Below, in pieces: positions 51,895-61,510 of a DNA stretch of 64,000 bases. Below the pieces are notes generated by a model. That model saw only the letters and a list, made by a program, of their open reading frames with translations. It ran no database searches and had not been told where the DNA came from. The position numbers and the translations under genes are program-made. Source of the stretch: JADKAV01 sp037046735 (lineage in GTDB: Bacteria > Actinomycetota > Actinomycetes > S36-B12 > UBA10799); assembly GCA_037046735.1 (NCBI GenBank), contig JBAOHC010000029.1, positions 1-64,000 on the forward strand, read 5' to 3'. Each line of letters opens with the position of its first letter. The stretch's first letter is position 1.

Positions 51895-52854
51895 ATGGCC
51901 TCTCCCGTGAAGCTCAGCGCAACAGTGGTGGGGCTGCTCGTTCTCGTAGCGGCACCGTCCCTGCTTCTGAACCTGCTGGGATTCGACGCCCTGGCCGGCG
52001 ATGCGCTGCTCGCGACGGCCACCGGGCTGATCGCCGCCACATTCGGTCCCTGGCGTCCCGCGCTGGTCGCCGCTCTGCTCTTGGGTCTGGGTGCCGGCGT
52101 GGCCGTCGTGGCAGCGCCGTTGCCATGGTTGGCCGCGGTGCTCATGGCGGCTTGCGGCATCGCGATGGGCGTGGCCGCCCGATTTGGCGTGGCCGGGGTC
52201 GTGGCGATGGCGCCGATCACGGTTGCCTTTGTGCTCGCTGAACCGCCGTCGACACCGCCGGCCGCAGCGGGTGGCGCCTATGCAGCTGCGGCGGTATTCG
52301 GGGTGCTGGTGGGAGCCGCAGTCCGCCGCCGGCTTCCCCACAAGGATCTGGAGGCGGTACACATCACGCGGGCACTTGCCTACGCAGGCATGCTCGCGCT
52401 GCTCGCTGGTGTGTCCGGATGGTTCGTGGCCGAGCGCGGCCTCGGTCACGCCGGCGCCTGGCTGTTGATGACGTACTTCGTGGTGATTCAGCCGTACCTG
52501 CAGGACGGCTGGCGCAAGGCGTTGGAGCGCGCGATAGGAACGGTGTTCGGATTCGTCATCGCAATGGGATTGGGGCTGGTGATCGAGGTGGAATGGCTGC
52601 TGCTCGCCCTCGGTGTTGGCGGTCTGGTCTTAGGCATCTGGGTGCGCATCAAGAATGCGCCGTACTGGGCGTACACCGCTGCGCTCACCGTGGGGATCGT
52701 GCTCGCCGAAGGGGCGTCCAACTCGGTGGTGAGCACCGGCGAACAACGGTTGTGGGCCACCGTTGTCGGCACCGGGGCATCCCTGGCGGCAATGGCCGTA
52801 CTCGTCCCGATCTACCGCCGGTCGGCGCAGCGAGTGGGCATCGACCACTACTGA
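51895..52854 (+). CDS. FUSC-like integral membrane protein
   Basis: ATG 51895, 17 bases after the RCC1 gene. The 319-residue protein consists of about ten membrane helices arranged as two similar halves (GLIAATFGPWRPALVAALLL in the first, AWLLMTYFVVIQPYLQDGWR in the second). YLQDGWRKALERAIGTVFG is the typical FUSC/aromatic-acid-exporter signature. It may export small aromatic or organic acids. The extended cytoplasmic domain of larger FUSC proteins is missing. Transport role inferred. Confidence 0.75.
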   Translation: MASPVKLSATVVGLLVLVAAPSLLLNLLGFDALAGDALLATATGLIAATFGPWRPALVAALLLGLGAGVAVVAAPLPWLAAVLMAACGIAMGVAARFGVAGVVAMAPITVAFVLAEPPSTPPAAAGGAYAAAAVFGVLVGAAVRRRLPHKDLEAVHITRALAYAGMLALLAGVSGWFVAERGLGHAGAWLLMTYFVVIQPYLQDGWRKALERAIGTVFGFVIAMGLGLVIEVEWLLLALGVGGLVLGIWVRIKNAPYWAYTAALTVGIVLAEGASNSVVSTGEQRLWATVVGTGASLAAMAVLVPIYRRSAQRVGIDHY

Positions 52855-52905
52855 CACTCGCCACCGCAAGCACTGCGACTACCCGTGTCGCTACTCTTCA
52901 GACCT

Positions 52906-54683
52906 ATGAAGGCAGCGGGAACCGAGGACATGGCCGGGCATGTCATCGTGTGCGGAATGCAGGGTCTCGCGGTCCGGGTGGTGGAACTGCTGCGCTCGGC
53001 GGGCATCGCCGCCGTCGTGGTGGGCAGCCACCCGCAGGATCACCACCTGCGGCGACTGCAGGCCTTCGAGGTCCCCTGCATTTTCGGGAGCCCGCGTAAT
53101 CAACAGCGGTTGTGGGAGGCCGGCCTGGCCGGCGCGCTGGCGGTCGTCTGTGTCGAGGACGACGACCTACGCTGCCTTGAACTGGCCCTGCTCATCCAGG
53201 AGCTCGACCCCACCAAACGCGTGATCGTCCGGCAGTCCAACCCGGCCGTCGGGCGCGCCGTCACCTCCGCACTGTCCCGCGGGTTGGTCGTCAACCCGGC
53301 GGAACTGGCCGCCTCGACCTTCGTGGAGTCGGTGCTTGATGAGCGCATCCACCGCATGCGGATCGGGGTGGACGACTACGTCGTGCGTGAACTCGAGGTG
53401 ACCGGCTCTGGACGTCTGCAGGACCTGTTCGGCGATCTGGCACCGATCCTGGTGATCCACCTCGACGGGACGCAGGCGGTGTGTCCGAGCCGGGACTACC
53501 CGGTGCAGACCGGGGATCTGGTGGCGCTGGTGGGCACGGAGTCGGAACTGCTGAACATGAGCAGCGTGCCCGCGCAGCCGTTGGGTCTACCCGCCAAACC
53601 GCCCCATGGTGGTCGGCATCCGTGGCAGGCCGTGGTGCGGGGGTTAGGCTACGGGGCGAACCAGGGCCTGAAATGGACAGTGGCGTCCCTGGTGGTGCTG
53701 GGCGCGGTGTTCGCCGCTGTCCTCGCCGTCGGGTATGTCGATACTGCCGGGGACAACATGGATGTCTTGGACGCCGCCTACTTCTCCATGGAGACTCTGG
53801 CCACCATCGGGTACGGCGACTTCGCTCTCGACGGTCAGCCCGCCTACCTGCGGGTGGTCACCATGGTCGTGATGGTGCTGACCACGATCCTGCTGGCGAT
53901 CCTGTATGCGTTGGTGACCGAGTTCCTCGTCACGCGCCGGATCGCCGCGACCTTCGGCCTGACCCGCGTCACCGGGATGCGCAACCACATCATCGTCGTG
54001 GGCCTCGGGTCGCTGGGCCTGGCCGTCATCGATCGCCTGGTCAAGATGGGCCAGCAGGTGGTCGTGGTGGAGCGCGACCCGACCAACCGCCACATCCCGC
54101 GGGCACGAGCACTCGGCGTTCCCGGTGATCGCGCAGGACGCGACCCAGAAGGAAACGCTGATGGCGGCCAATCTGCTCTCGGCGCAGGCCGTCGCCGTGC
54201 TCACCTCCGATGAGTACGCGAACATCGAGACGGGTTTGGCGGTGCGCGACAGCCTGCGCGATCAGACCCCGCTGCTGCCCGTGGTCATGCGCGTGTTCGA
54301 CCGGCGACTCGGGGCGATGCTGGAACAGCGTCTGCACTTCCACCACGTCCGCAGCGTGTCGGCGGTGTCGGCACCCTGGTTCGTGGCGGCCGCCCTCGGA
54401 CTGCGGGTCATCGCCACCTTTGCTGTGGACCAGGAGCCGTTCATCGCGGGCCGCCTGACGGTGCGCGCTGATGGTGGGCTCGCGGGTATGTCGATGTTGG
54501 ACCTGCCGATGCGCGCCCGGGTGATCGCGTTGACCCGTGAGGACGGGTTGGAGCACTTGCCGCGCAGCGAGACCACGTTGCGAGCCGGTGACGATGCATA
54601 TGTCGTGGGGCCACCGGAGGATCTGCTCGGGCTGCTCATGCGCAACCGCTCGACTGCTGAGCTCCCGGGCAGCCTGGGGCTGA
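52906..54683 (+). CDS. Potassium channel with RCK domains on both sides of the pore (frameshifted)
   Basis: The start is ATG 52906, though ATG 52930 or GTG 52885 are possible. Residues about 9-210 form a complete TrkA-N/TrkA-C-like unit (HVIVCGMQGLAVRVVELLRS). Then come two membrane helices around the K+ selectivity filter in METLATIGYGDFAL (about residue 305), then a second NAD-binding TrkA-N (HIIVVGLGSLGLAVIDRL). Near 54110-54130 the frame shifts; the next frame continues with VIAQDATQKETLMAANLLSA and a TrkA-C part (RSETTLRAGDDAYVVGPPED). A second shift near 54670 would reach the TGA at 54681, just before the convergent gene. Pore and gating identity are firm. Indels are probably errors. 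Confidence 0.8.
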
Positions 54684-54688
54684 GGGCG

Positions 54689-56251
54689 TCAGCCGCCGTC
54701 CTGCGCCAGCCGCGCGGTGTCCTCGTCGGTCCAGCCGGGAGGTTGCAGGATCGCCGCCCACGCGTGGACCGGATCCGTGCCGTAGACGTGCCCATGTCCG
54801 GCGGGCACACCCTGGCTGTTGATCATGTCCGCGGTCAGCCCCGCGAAGGTGATCACGGGCAGCCAGGGCACCCAGGGGAGCACGCCCGGGCCGCGGGGTT
54901 CGGCCAGCCAGTCGGGGCGGATGATCAGCGTCGACGGCGACCACCACACGACGGGGTCGGAGGCGTTCTGCAGGAACACCACGCGTGGCCGGTCCCAGCG
55001 GGCCGACAGATTCAGCGCCGACGGTTGGTTGGCCCAGCGCAGATGCCGGCCTTGGTCGAAGACGGGTTGCACCTGTGGCGAGCCCTTGTCACGGGCGGCC
55101 GTGTAGGTGCGCCACAGGGGGCTGGAGTTCGGCGGGCCCTGCCACATGGCCCCGTCGGTGCCGGCGAGCACCGCCTGCAGATCGGGGAACGCTGAGCTGC
55201 TGCCATAGGCCCCCAGGCTCTCCCCGAACACCACGATCCGCGGTGGCCTGGCTTCCTGCGCCGCACGCCGTTGGATCGCCGTCAGTAGCGTCTGCGCCGC
55301 GTGCACGGCATTGGGCTGATCGACCAGGAAGGACAAGAAGCTGGGAAGCAGCGAGTACTGGGTCGAGACGGTCGCCACATTGCCGTTGAGCATGTACTCG
55401 ATCGGGGTGACCTCGCCGGAATCGACCGTTCCGGAGCCAGCGGAGGTTCCCACGGCGATCACTGCTCGCTGGAATGCGCCGAGGCGTTCCAACTCGGCCA
55501 CGGCCAGCGCGGCCCGCTGTTCATCAGTCGGCGCGGACTCCACCCCGACGAAGGCCCGGATGGGTGCCAGTGCCGCGCGGCTGTTGAACCGCTCGATCTG
55601 TGGCGTCGGGGTGACCCCCGCGACGAACTGCTGACCTTGTGCCCCCAGGTCTTGCCAGGGCAGCGTTGATGTCGGCCCCCCGGACAGATAACGACTGGTG
55701 GGGGCGGGCAGATCGCTGTGGGCGTTCTGGGCACTGAACAGCGGATGCAGGACGGACACCAGGATGTTCGGCAGTCGCATCACACCGACGATCACGACGA
55801 CAGCGGTGACTGTGACCGCGGTGACGGCTGCCAGTCGGTGCGGAAGAACGCGGCCGAGGAGTCCGCCGAGCCGCTGTGTGAGCCACCGGATCGCCCGGGC
55901 CAGTGCCAGCCAGATCACGAACACCACAAGGGCTGCCAGCAGGGCCACCAGGATCCACGACCACGCGGGCGGGGACGTTCCCGTGACCTGGGCCAGGTCA
56001 GCCTGCCAGCGCCGGCCAACCGCCAGTGCGAAGAGCGGGAGGACCAGCCACCACAGATCACGGCGCCGAGCAGTTGCCTGCCACCGCAGGCCGAGCAGAG
56101 TGCCCAGCAGGTAGCCGATCGCCGCGCAGGACCCGAGTAGGAGGCCCTGAATGAGGCCGGCGCGCGGCACTAAAGAGGGCAGCACCGCCAACGACCCGAG
56201 GGTGCATGCGGCGACCATTCCGAACCGCGACAGCGGTCGCCACCTGCGCAT
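54689..56251 (-). CDS. Membrane-anchored alpha/beta hydrolase (Abhydrolase_9 type)
   Basis: ATG/GTG-type start at 56251. The first 170 residues hold four or five membrane helices (FGMVAACTLGSLAVLPSLVP and others). The remainder is an alpha/beta hydrolase domain with FNSRAALAPIRAFVGVESAP, the nucleophile Ser in IVVFGESLGAYGSSSAFP, an acidic residue in NASDPVVWWSPS and a late His in PAGHGHVYG. The layout matches the actinobacterial DUF/Abhydrolase_9 family with its N-terminal membrane module. Likely an esterase or lipase-like enzyme acting at the membrane. Substrate unknown. 520 residues. Confidence 0.82.
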   Translation of the reverse strand: MRRWRPLSRFGMVAACTLGSLAVLPSLVPRAGLIQGLLLGSCAAIGYLLGTLLGLRWQATARRRDLWWLVLPLFALAVGRRWQADLAQVTGTSPPAWSWILVALLAALVVFVIWLALARAIRWLTQRLGGLLGRVLPHRLAAVTAVTVTAVVVIVGVMRLPNILVSVLHPLFSAQNAHSDLPAPTSRYLSGGPTSTLPWQDLGAQGQQFVAGVTPTPQIERFNSRAALAPIRAFVGVESAPTDEQRAALAVAELERLGAFQRAVIAVGTSAGSGTVDSGEVTPIEYMLNGNVATVSTQYSLLPSFLSFLVDQPNAVHAAQTLLTAIQRRAAQEARPPRIVVFGESLGAYGSSSAFPDLQAVLAGTDGAMWQGPPNSSPLWRTYTAARDKGSPQVQPVFDQGRHLRWANQPSALNLSARWDRPRVVFLQNASDPVVWWSPSTLIIRPDWLAEPRGPGVLPWVPWLPVITFAGLTADMINSQGVPAGHGHVYGTDPVHAWAAILQPPGWTDEDTARLAQDGG

Positions 56252-56349
56252 CCCGTGCTCGCTCCTTCATGGACGATCCCGTGGGAATGCCCTCCCGTGG
56301 GTAGCCGCACAACTCATCTACGCTAACCCAGGCGGTCTTCCGACCGTAC

Positions 56350-57828
56350 TCATTGTGCTGGCGTGATCAACGTCCACGGCGAACCACCGGGGACGGCCTC
56401 GCCGGGTCGCTGGCCTTTGGTCCACCACTTCGCCTCGTAGGGGACCTGATCCAACTGCACTCGCTGCCCCTTGGTGTAGACCGTGCCGGGTTTCCAGGCT
56501 GGGTAGGTCCCGGCCGGCAGTGTCGGCAGCGGGGCCGGGGTGTCACCGGGCATGACCGGTCCGATCAGGCTCCACGGATCCTCACCGCCGGCGGGAACGC
56601 CACCGGGAGCCACGCCGGAAGTCCAGTACTTGGCCTGGTACACCTTGCGCTTCCACACCACGCGGGCATCCGCGGGATATGTCCCCTGTGGATCCCAGAT
56701 CGGGAACGGGCTGGTCGCCGGGTCATCCACGATGGCCTGCTCTGGGGTCGGCGCGGCCGGCGACGCTGTCGGAGATGGTGCGGAGGCCGTGGCTCCCGCC
56801 GCCAGCGTCAGGGCGAAGCTCAAACCGTCCTGGTTGATCCCGCTGCAGTTCGTCTGGACGACATCCACGGTCTTGGGTAGGGGCGGTTGGCACGTCTGAT
56901 CGCGGTTCAGCGACCAGGTGGACAACAACCCCACTCCTTTGCTCACGGCAAACTGGTTGACCACCTGCGCGTCGTCCATGGTGAAGACCTCACCGGGGAC
57001 ATCGTTCTGACCGATCATGACTGTCACACCGACCTGCTGCCATCCGGACTCAGGAAGCATCGCGGCCACCTGTCCCTGCAGCGCGGTCGCCCCCGTGTCG
57101 ACGGCCGATGACATGGCCTCTGATGCCGCCTTGGACCCGCCGAAGTTCATTGCCATCCCGTTTACCCCGGCCAGCGTCACGCCCCCGTCGACCAGCGTCT
57201 GCACGGCCGCCACGCCCTCGGCGGTCAGCCCGTTGGTGTCGATCGGCAGAGTGACCCATACCTGCAGAGCACCTCCCGCATCCTTCTGGACCTGGGCGAT
57301 CGCTTTCGCGCGCCGCTGCTGGCTGGGGATGTCAGCCAGGGCCGGACCCTCGATATCCAGATCGATGCGGTTCAGGGAATAGCGCTCGATGACCGACTGG
57401 TAAGCCCGGACCAGAGATGCGGGGTCGGTGCACGACACCGCCAGCTCGGAGTTCAGCAGGCCGCCGAAGGAGACCGAGGCCGTCCCGCCGATCTCGCGCA
57501 GTTGGGCGATGCGGCGATCGAGATTCAACTCGCTGTTGGCCGCGTCGAGGGTGTAGTAGGTACCCCACGTGGGCGTGCATGGATCATCCGTGGCAGCCAC
57601 GATGAAGGAGAGGATGACGTGGCTCTGCGGGGCATCAGCCGGCGTCTCAAAAGCGTAGGCCGGTGTCGTTGTGACGTCGACGTAGCCGGCGAAAGTCGGT
57701 GTCTCGGGTACCACCGGTGTCTGCAGACCGTCGGACAGGAACCAGCGCAGACCGAGGCCCGCGGCGACCACCGCCAGCAACAGCACCGCCACGCGCAGCA
57801 CGGAGATTCGGGTCTTAGAGCTGCTCAT
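56350..57828 (-). CDS. Secreted or anchored GH18 chitinase-like protein with two C-terminal binding modules
   Basis: ATG 57828 overlaps the GT2 stop as ATGA. An N-terminal membrane helix (RVAVLLLAVVAAGLGLRWFL) precedes a GH18 TIM barrel with ASVSFGGLLNS and the catalytic-region RIDLDIEGPALAD. The usual DxxDxDxE ends in IEG here, so the acid Glu is present. A Ser/Pro/Ala-rich linker joins two short modules of CBM5/12 type (YPADARVVWKRKVYQAKYWT and GTVYTKGQRVQLDQVPYEAK), which bind chitin-like glycans through Trp residues. Length is 492 residues. Coupling to a polysaccharide synthase suggests it trims or processes that polymer. Confidence 0.82.
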   Translation of the reverse strand: MSSSKTRISVLRVAVLLLAVVAAGLGLRWFLSDGLQTPVVPETPTFAGYVDVTTTPAYAFETPADAPQSHVILSFIVAATDDPCTPTWGTYYTLDAANSELNLDRRIAQLREIGGTASVSFGGLLNSELAVSCTDPASLVRAYQSVIERYSLNRIDLDIEGPALADIPSQQRRAKAIAQVQKDAGGALQVWVTLPIDTNGLTAEGVAAVQTLVDGGVTLAGVNGMAMNFGGSKAASEAMSSAVDTGATALQGQVAAMLPESGWQQVGVTVMIGQNDVPGEVFTMDDAQVVNQFAVSKGVGLLSTWSLNRDQTCQPPLPKTVDVVQTNCSGINQDGLSFALTLAAGATASAPSPTASPAAPTPEQAIVDDPATSPFPIWDPQGTYPADARVVWKRKVYQAKYWTSGVAPGGVPAGGEDPWSLIGPVMPGDTPAPLPTLPAGTYPAWKPGTVYTKGQRVQLDQVPYEAKWWTKGQRPGEAVPGGSPWTLITPAQ

Positions 57829-60237
57829 ACCTGTGAACGCCCCTCTTCCGGCAGGCGGTGCGAGGGCACCTCATCTGTGCGGCGATCGTCGCCGGCCCAG
57901 CGCGTGGGTGCCCCGTGCCAGTCCGGCACCGTCTGGCTGCGGCGTGGATCTCCCGGACCGAAGAACAGGACCGCCTCCCAATCGTTGTCTGCCGCTTCTT
58001 GCGCTTGTGGCGGCGCCGGCTGTTTGCGAGGCACATGGATCCATTGCCACGCACCGACCACCATGTCCACCAGGGAGTTCCGCACTCCGATGAAAGCGAT
58101 GATGGCGTAGGTCGTCAACACCCCGTTCGCTGCCGCGAACACGGCATTGGTCGTGTTGCCCAGCACCAGTTGCCGGGCGAACGTGTAGAACGAGAATGCG
58201 GCGATCGCATAGGCCGCCAGGACGTAGGTCGCGGGGGCGGCCGTGCGGTCATTGACTTTTGGCGTGCGCGCGAAGGGGATCTTGGCCTTGGTCGCTGCCT
58301 GCTGCAGGGATTTGAAGACACCGGCGAGATTGACCGGCAGCAGGATGAGGTTGAAGCCGTACATCCGGAACACGTCCGTGCGCTTGTAGCCGAGGCGGTG
58401 GAAGTCCGAGGCCAGCGCCAGGAAGTAGGGCAATGCTGCGGCGAAGATGACTGGACTGAGCAGTCGGCTGTCGAAGGGCAGTACCAGTAACGCCACCAGA
58501 CCCGCGCTCGCCCAGGCGATGGACGCCATGTAGTTGACGCGCAAGCCGATCTCAGCGGCCTGCACCCGGTGCCCTTGCTTGCGCCGGGCGCGGATGTGAC
58601 GCCAGAACTTCGGGATGATCAGCAGGCCACCATTGGCCCACCTACCACGCTGAATCACCAACGATCCGAAGTCCGCCGGGGTGGCACTGTACGAGAGTCG
58701 CTCGTCGTAGTTGAACAAGGTCCAGTCGTGCGCCACGAGGTCGATGCTGGACTCGGTGTCCTCGATGACTGTGCGGTCCTGGATGTAGCGGCGCACCTCA
58801 CGGCCGTTCTCGAAGTCGATCACCTCGATGTCGTTGAGGGCGGCCTTGCGGATCACCGCGTTCGCGCCGACCCAGAACGTCGCGTGGAAGTAGGTCAGAC
58901 CCTGGTGCACGAGGTGCTGAATGTCGGTAGTGGCGCCGGCCATCCGCTCCAGCCGGGTGCGCGCCCCGCGGAAGGCGGAGTAGGGGGTCTGGATGACAGC
59001 GATGCGTTCGTTACCGGGTTCTTCCAGGCAGTAGACCAGACGCATGCAGTACTCCCGCAGCAGCACACTGTCGGCGTCCAGCGTCAGCACGTAGTCGCTG
59101 TCCGGGAACGACGAGGTCGGGGTCCACGGCGAACTCGGTGAGAATCACGCCCTTGGGGCTGACATCCACGGCGAATGAGCGGCCCATCAGTCCCAGGTAG
59201 GCATTGAGGTTCATGGCCTTGTTCGCCTCGTGGGACAAGGAGATGTACGTCTTGCGCTCGAACGAGGTGACTTCGGCCGCGAAGGTGCGCTGCAGGCGCT
59301 GCTGCAGTTGGTAGAGCCGGTTGCGCTTGATCGCTGCGCCCTCAGCTGCCGCCTGCCGCAAGGCCCCCGCGATCGCTTCGAAGTCCAACGCCAGGCCCCC
59401 GAGTACCTCATCGGCGACGAAGTCGTCACCAGTGTTCGCGATGGGGTAGACCCGCTGTTCGTCGCGCAGCCAGGCGCCAGCCCACTCATACTCCTGCGCG
59501 ACCAGGATGATCTCGTCGTGATCGGCGATGCCCCGTCGGTCGACCGTCGGGCCACGGAAACGCTGGGCAGGCTCCTGCAACCAGCGGGTGATCTCGCCCG
59601 GAAGTGCCCGGCAACCATCAAGACTCTGTCGTGCGTGCTCACTCGTGGGGTTCGGGGGGTCGTCGATGAGCAACACGATCCGCAGGCTGGGGAACTCCTG
59701 CAGCACCGCCGACAGCAGGGTCGACCGCACGACGGCGGGTTCCTCGGCATATGAGGGGACCAAGACGGTGATGCTGGGAGAGATGTCCGCGAAGTGTTTG
59801 TCGAGATCAGCTCGCGGCACCCGCTGGTGGGTGCGAGAACGGTAGAGAGCACCTTGCCGGGCCGTCAGGTACATCAGCGCCGAGAAGGTCAGCAGGGACA
59901 TCAGCAGGATGTAGAAGACCGATTGCCGCACCGCTGGCATGGGATCCACGTCGTTGTTCGCCAGACCCATCACCACCGTCCGGGCCATGTACGCCAGCCA
60001 GGCGAGGATGGTCGCCGTGATCGCCAAACCCCCCAGCCAGGTGAGGAAGTTGCTGGCTGGCGGCTCGACGGCCGGCAGTGGTGGCCGCGGCTTCTCGGCG
60101 CCCCACTGCCCTCGTCGGCCGCTCCCGGTCGGGGATTCCTGCCCGGTCATCGTGGGCGCCGCCCGTCGTGTTGTGCGCGCTGCGGCCCCGTCGTCTGCCT
60201 CACCATTGCCCGATGCCCTTCGATTGGCGTCGATCAT
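57825..60237 (-). CDS. Processive GT2 glycosyltransferase (cellulose/chitin-synthase-like), frameshifted
   Basis: The start ATG 60237 follows GTGAGGAC. A disordered N-terminus is followed by membrane helices (FLTWLGGLAITATILAWLAY) and the GT2 domain (ITVLVPSYAEEPAVVRSTLL, LRIVLLIDDPPNP). Near 59117-59127 the frame shifts by one base; the next frame continues SSFPDSDYVLTLDADSVLLR (DxD-type metal site). Then come the acceptor-site region IEDTESSIDLVAHDW and the processivity motif QRGRW in VIQRGRWANGG, then several C-terminal membrane helices. Restored length is about 800 residues. It would polymerise a beta-linked sugar and extrude it. The product is unknown. It is ATGA-coupled to the GH18 gene. 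Confidence 0.82.
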
Positions 60238-60292
60238 GTCCTCACGGACGGTATCGGCGTGAATGCGGCAGGCCTTGACCTCGTGGCGCCCC

Positions 60293-61510
60293 TCAGGCCT
60301 GCAGCAGGCGCTGCCCGACGTACTCGCCGGGGGCGAACCCAGCCGGAATCGCGAACAGCGCCGACCCGACATGCTCGATGTACTCGCTGAGAGCGTCGCC
60401 TCGGGCCAGCTGGGCCTGCACCGGGATGAACGACGTGCGAGGATCCCGCTGGTAGGCGAGGAAGAAGAGGCCGGCATCCAAGCGTCCCAGCGGATCGTTG
60501 CCGTCGACGAAGTTGTAGCCCCGGCGCAACATGACGGCACCGTTGTTGCGGTCCGGATGCGACATCGCCACGTGGGAATTGAAGGGGATCACGGGCTGGC
60601 CGTCACGGCCCGGCAGGTCGAAGTCGGGTGCATCGAACTCACCGCCTCCGCTCAGTGGTGCCCCGTGCTGCTTGGTGCGACCGATGACCGCCTCCTGCTC
60701 GCGCAGCGACGCGCGGTCCCAGGTCTCGATGGTCATGCGGATCCGCCGCGCCACCAAGTAGCTGCCATCCACCATCCAGTCGGGCCCATCCTGCGGCTGC
60801 ACCCACACGGCCGCGTTCGACGTGGGATCCTCGGCCTTCACGTTTGCCGTGCCGTCCTTGAATCCGAACAGGTTGCGGGGGGTGAGCTGTGCGGTGCTGG
60901 TCGCCGACGTCCGGCCGTACCCGAGCTGGCTCCAGCGCACAGAGGCCGCCCCGAAGGCCAAGCGCGACAGGTTGCGGATGGCGTGCACGGCGACCTGCGG
61001 GTCATTCGAGCACGCCTGTACGCACAGGTCGCCGTTGCTGCGATTCGGGTCCAGGTCGTCGCCGGGGAAGTGCGGCAGATCCACCAGTGCCGCCGGGCGT
61101 TGCCGCTGCAGGCCGAAGCGGCGGTCGAACAGGGATGCGCCGAAGCCGAACGTGATCGTCAGGCCGGCTGGCGGCAGGTCGAGCGCCTCACCGGTGTCCT
61201 CGGGTGGGGAGTCGTAAGGGACTGCGGCCGCTCCGACGGCCACCCCCCGGGTCATCTGCTCGGCGGCGGCCGTCCAGCGCTGCAGCAGAGCCACTAGTGC
61301 CGCTCGATCGGTGGTCGTGACGTCGAACGCGGCGAAATGCAGCCGGTCCTGCGCCGGGGTGAGGATCCCGCTTTGGTGGGGGCCGTAGAACGGGTAGGTG
61401 TCCGAGGCGACCGCCGGACTACGGGTCGCCACGGTCGCCGCTGCCCCCGCACCGACCACCGCCGCCCCGGCACCGACCATACCCAGGACGGCCCGCCGCG
61501 AGACGGTCAC
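60293..61510 (-). CDS. efeB: Dyp-type peroxidase/deferrochelatase EfeB
   Basis: GTG 61510 overlaps the efeO stop as GTGA. A twin-arginine signal (VSRRAVLGMVGAGAAVVGAG) directs folded export. The 405-residue enzyme has the Dyp peroxidase GFKDGTANVK motif with the catalytic Asp, proximal His in NSHVAMSHPDRNN, and the Arg region RRGYNFVDG. EfeB is a periplasmic or extracellular heme peroxidase that works with EfeO in iron uptake. No EfeU permease gene is adjacent. Confidence 0.92.
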   Translation of the reverse strand: MTVSRRAVLGMVGAGAAVVGAGAAATVATRSPAVASDTYPFYGPHQSGILTPAQDRLHFAAFDVTTTDRAALVALLQRWTAAAEQMTRGVAVGAAAVPYDSPPEDTGEALDLPPAGLTITFGFGASLFDRRFGLQRQRPAALVDLPHFPGDDLDPNRSNGDLCVQACSNDPQVAVHAIRNLSRLAFGAASVRWSQLGYGRTSATSTAQLTPRNLFGFKDGTANVKAEDPTSNAAVWVQPQDGPDWMVDGSYLVARRIRMTIETWDRASLREQEAVIGRTKQHGAPLSGGGEFDAPDFDLPGRDGQPVIPFNSHVAMSHPDRNNGAVMLRRGYNFVDGNDPLGRLDAGLFFLAYQRDPRTSFIPVQAQLARGDALSEYIEHVGSALFAIPAGFAPGEYVGQRLLQA

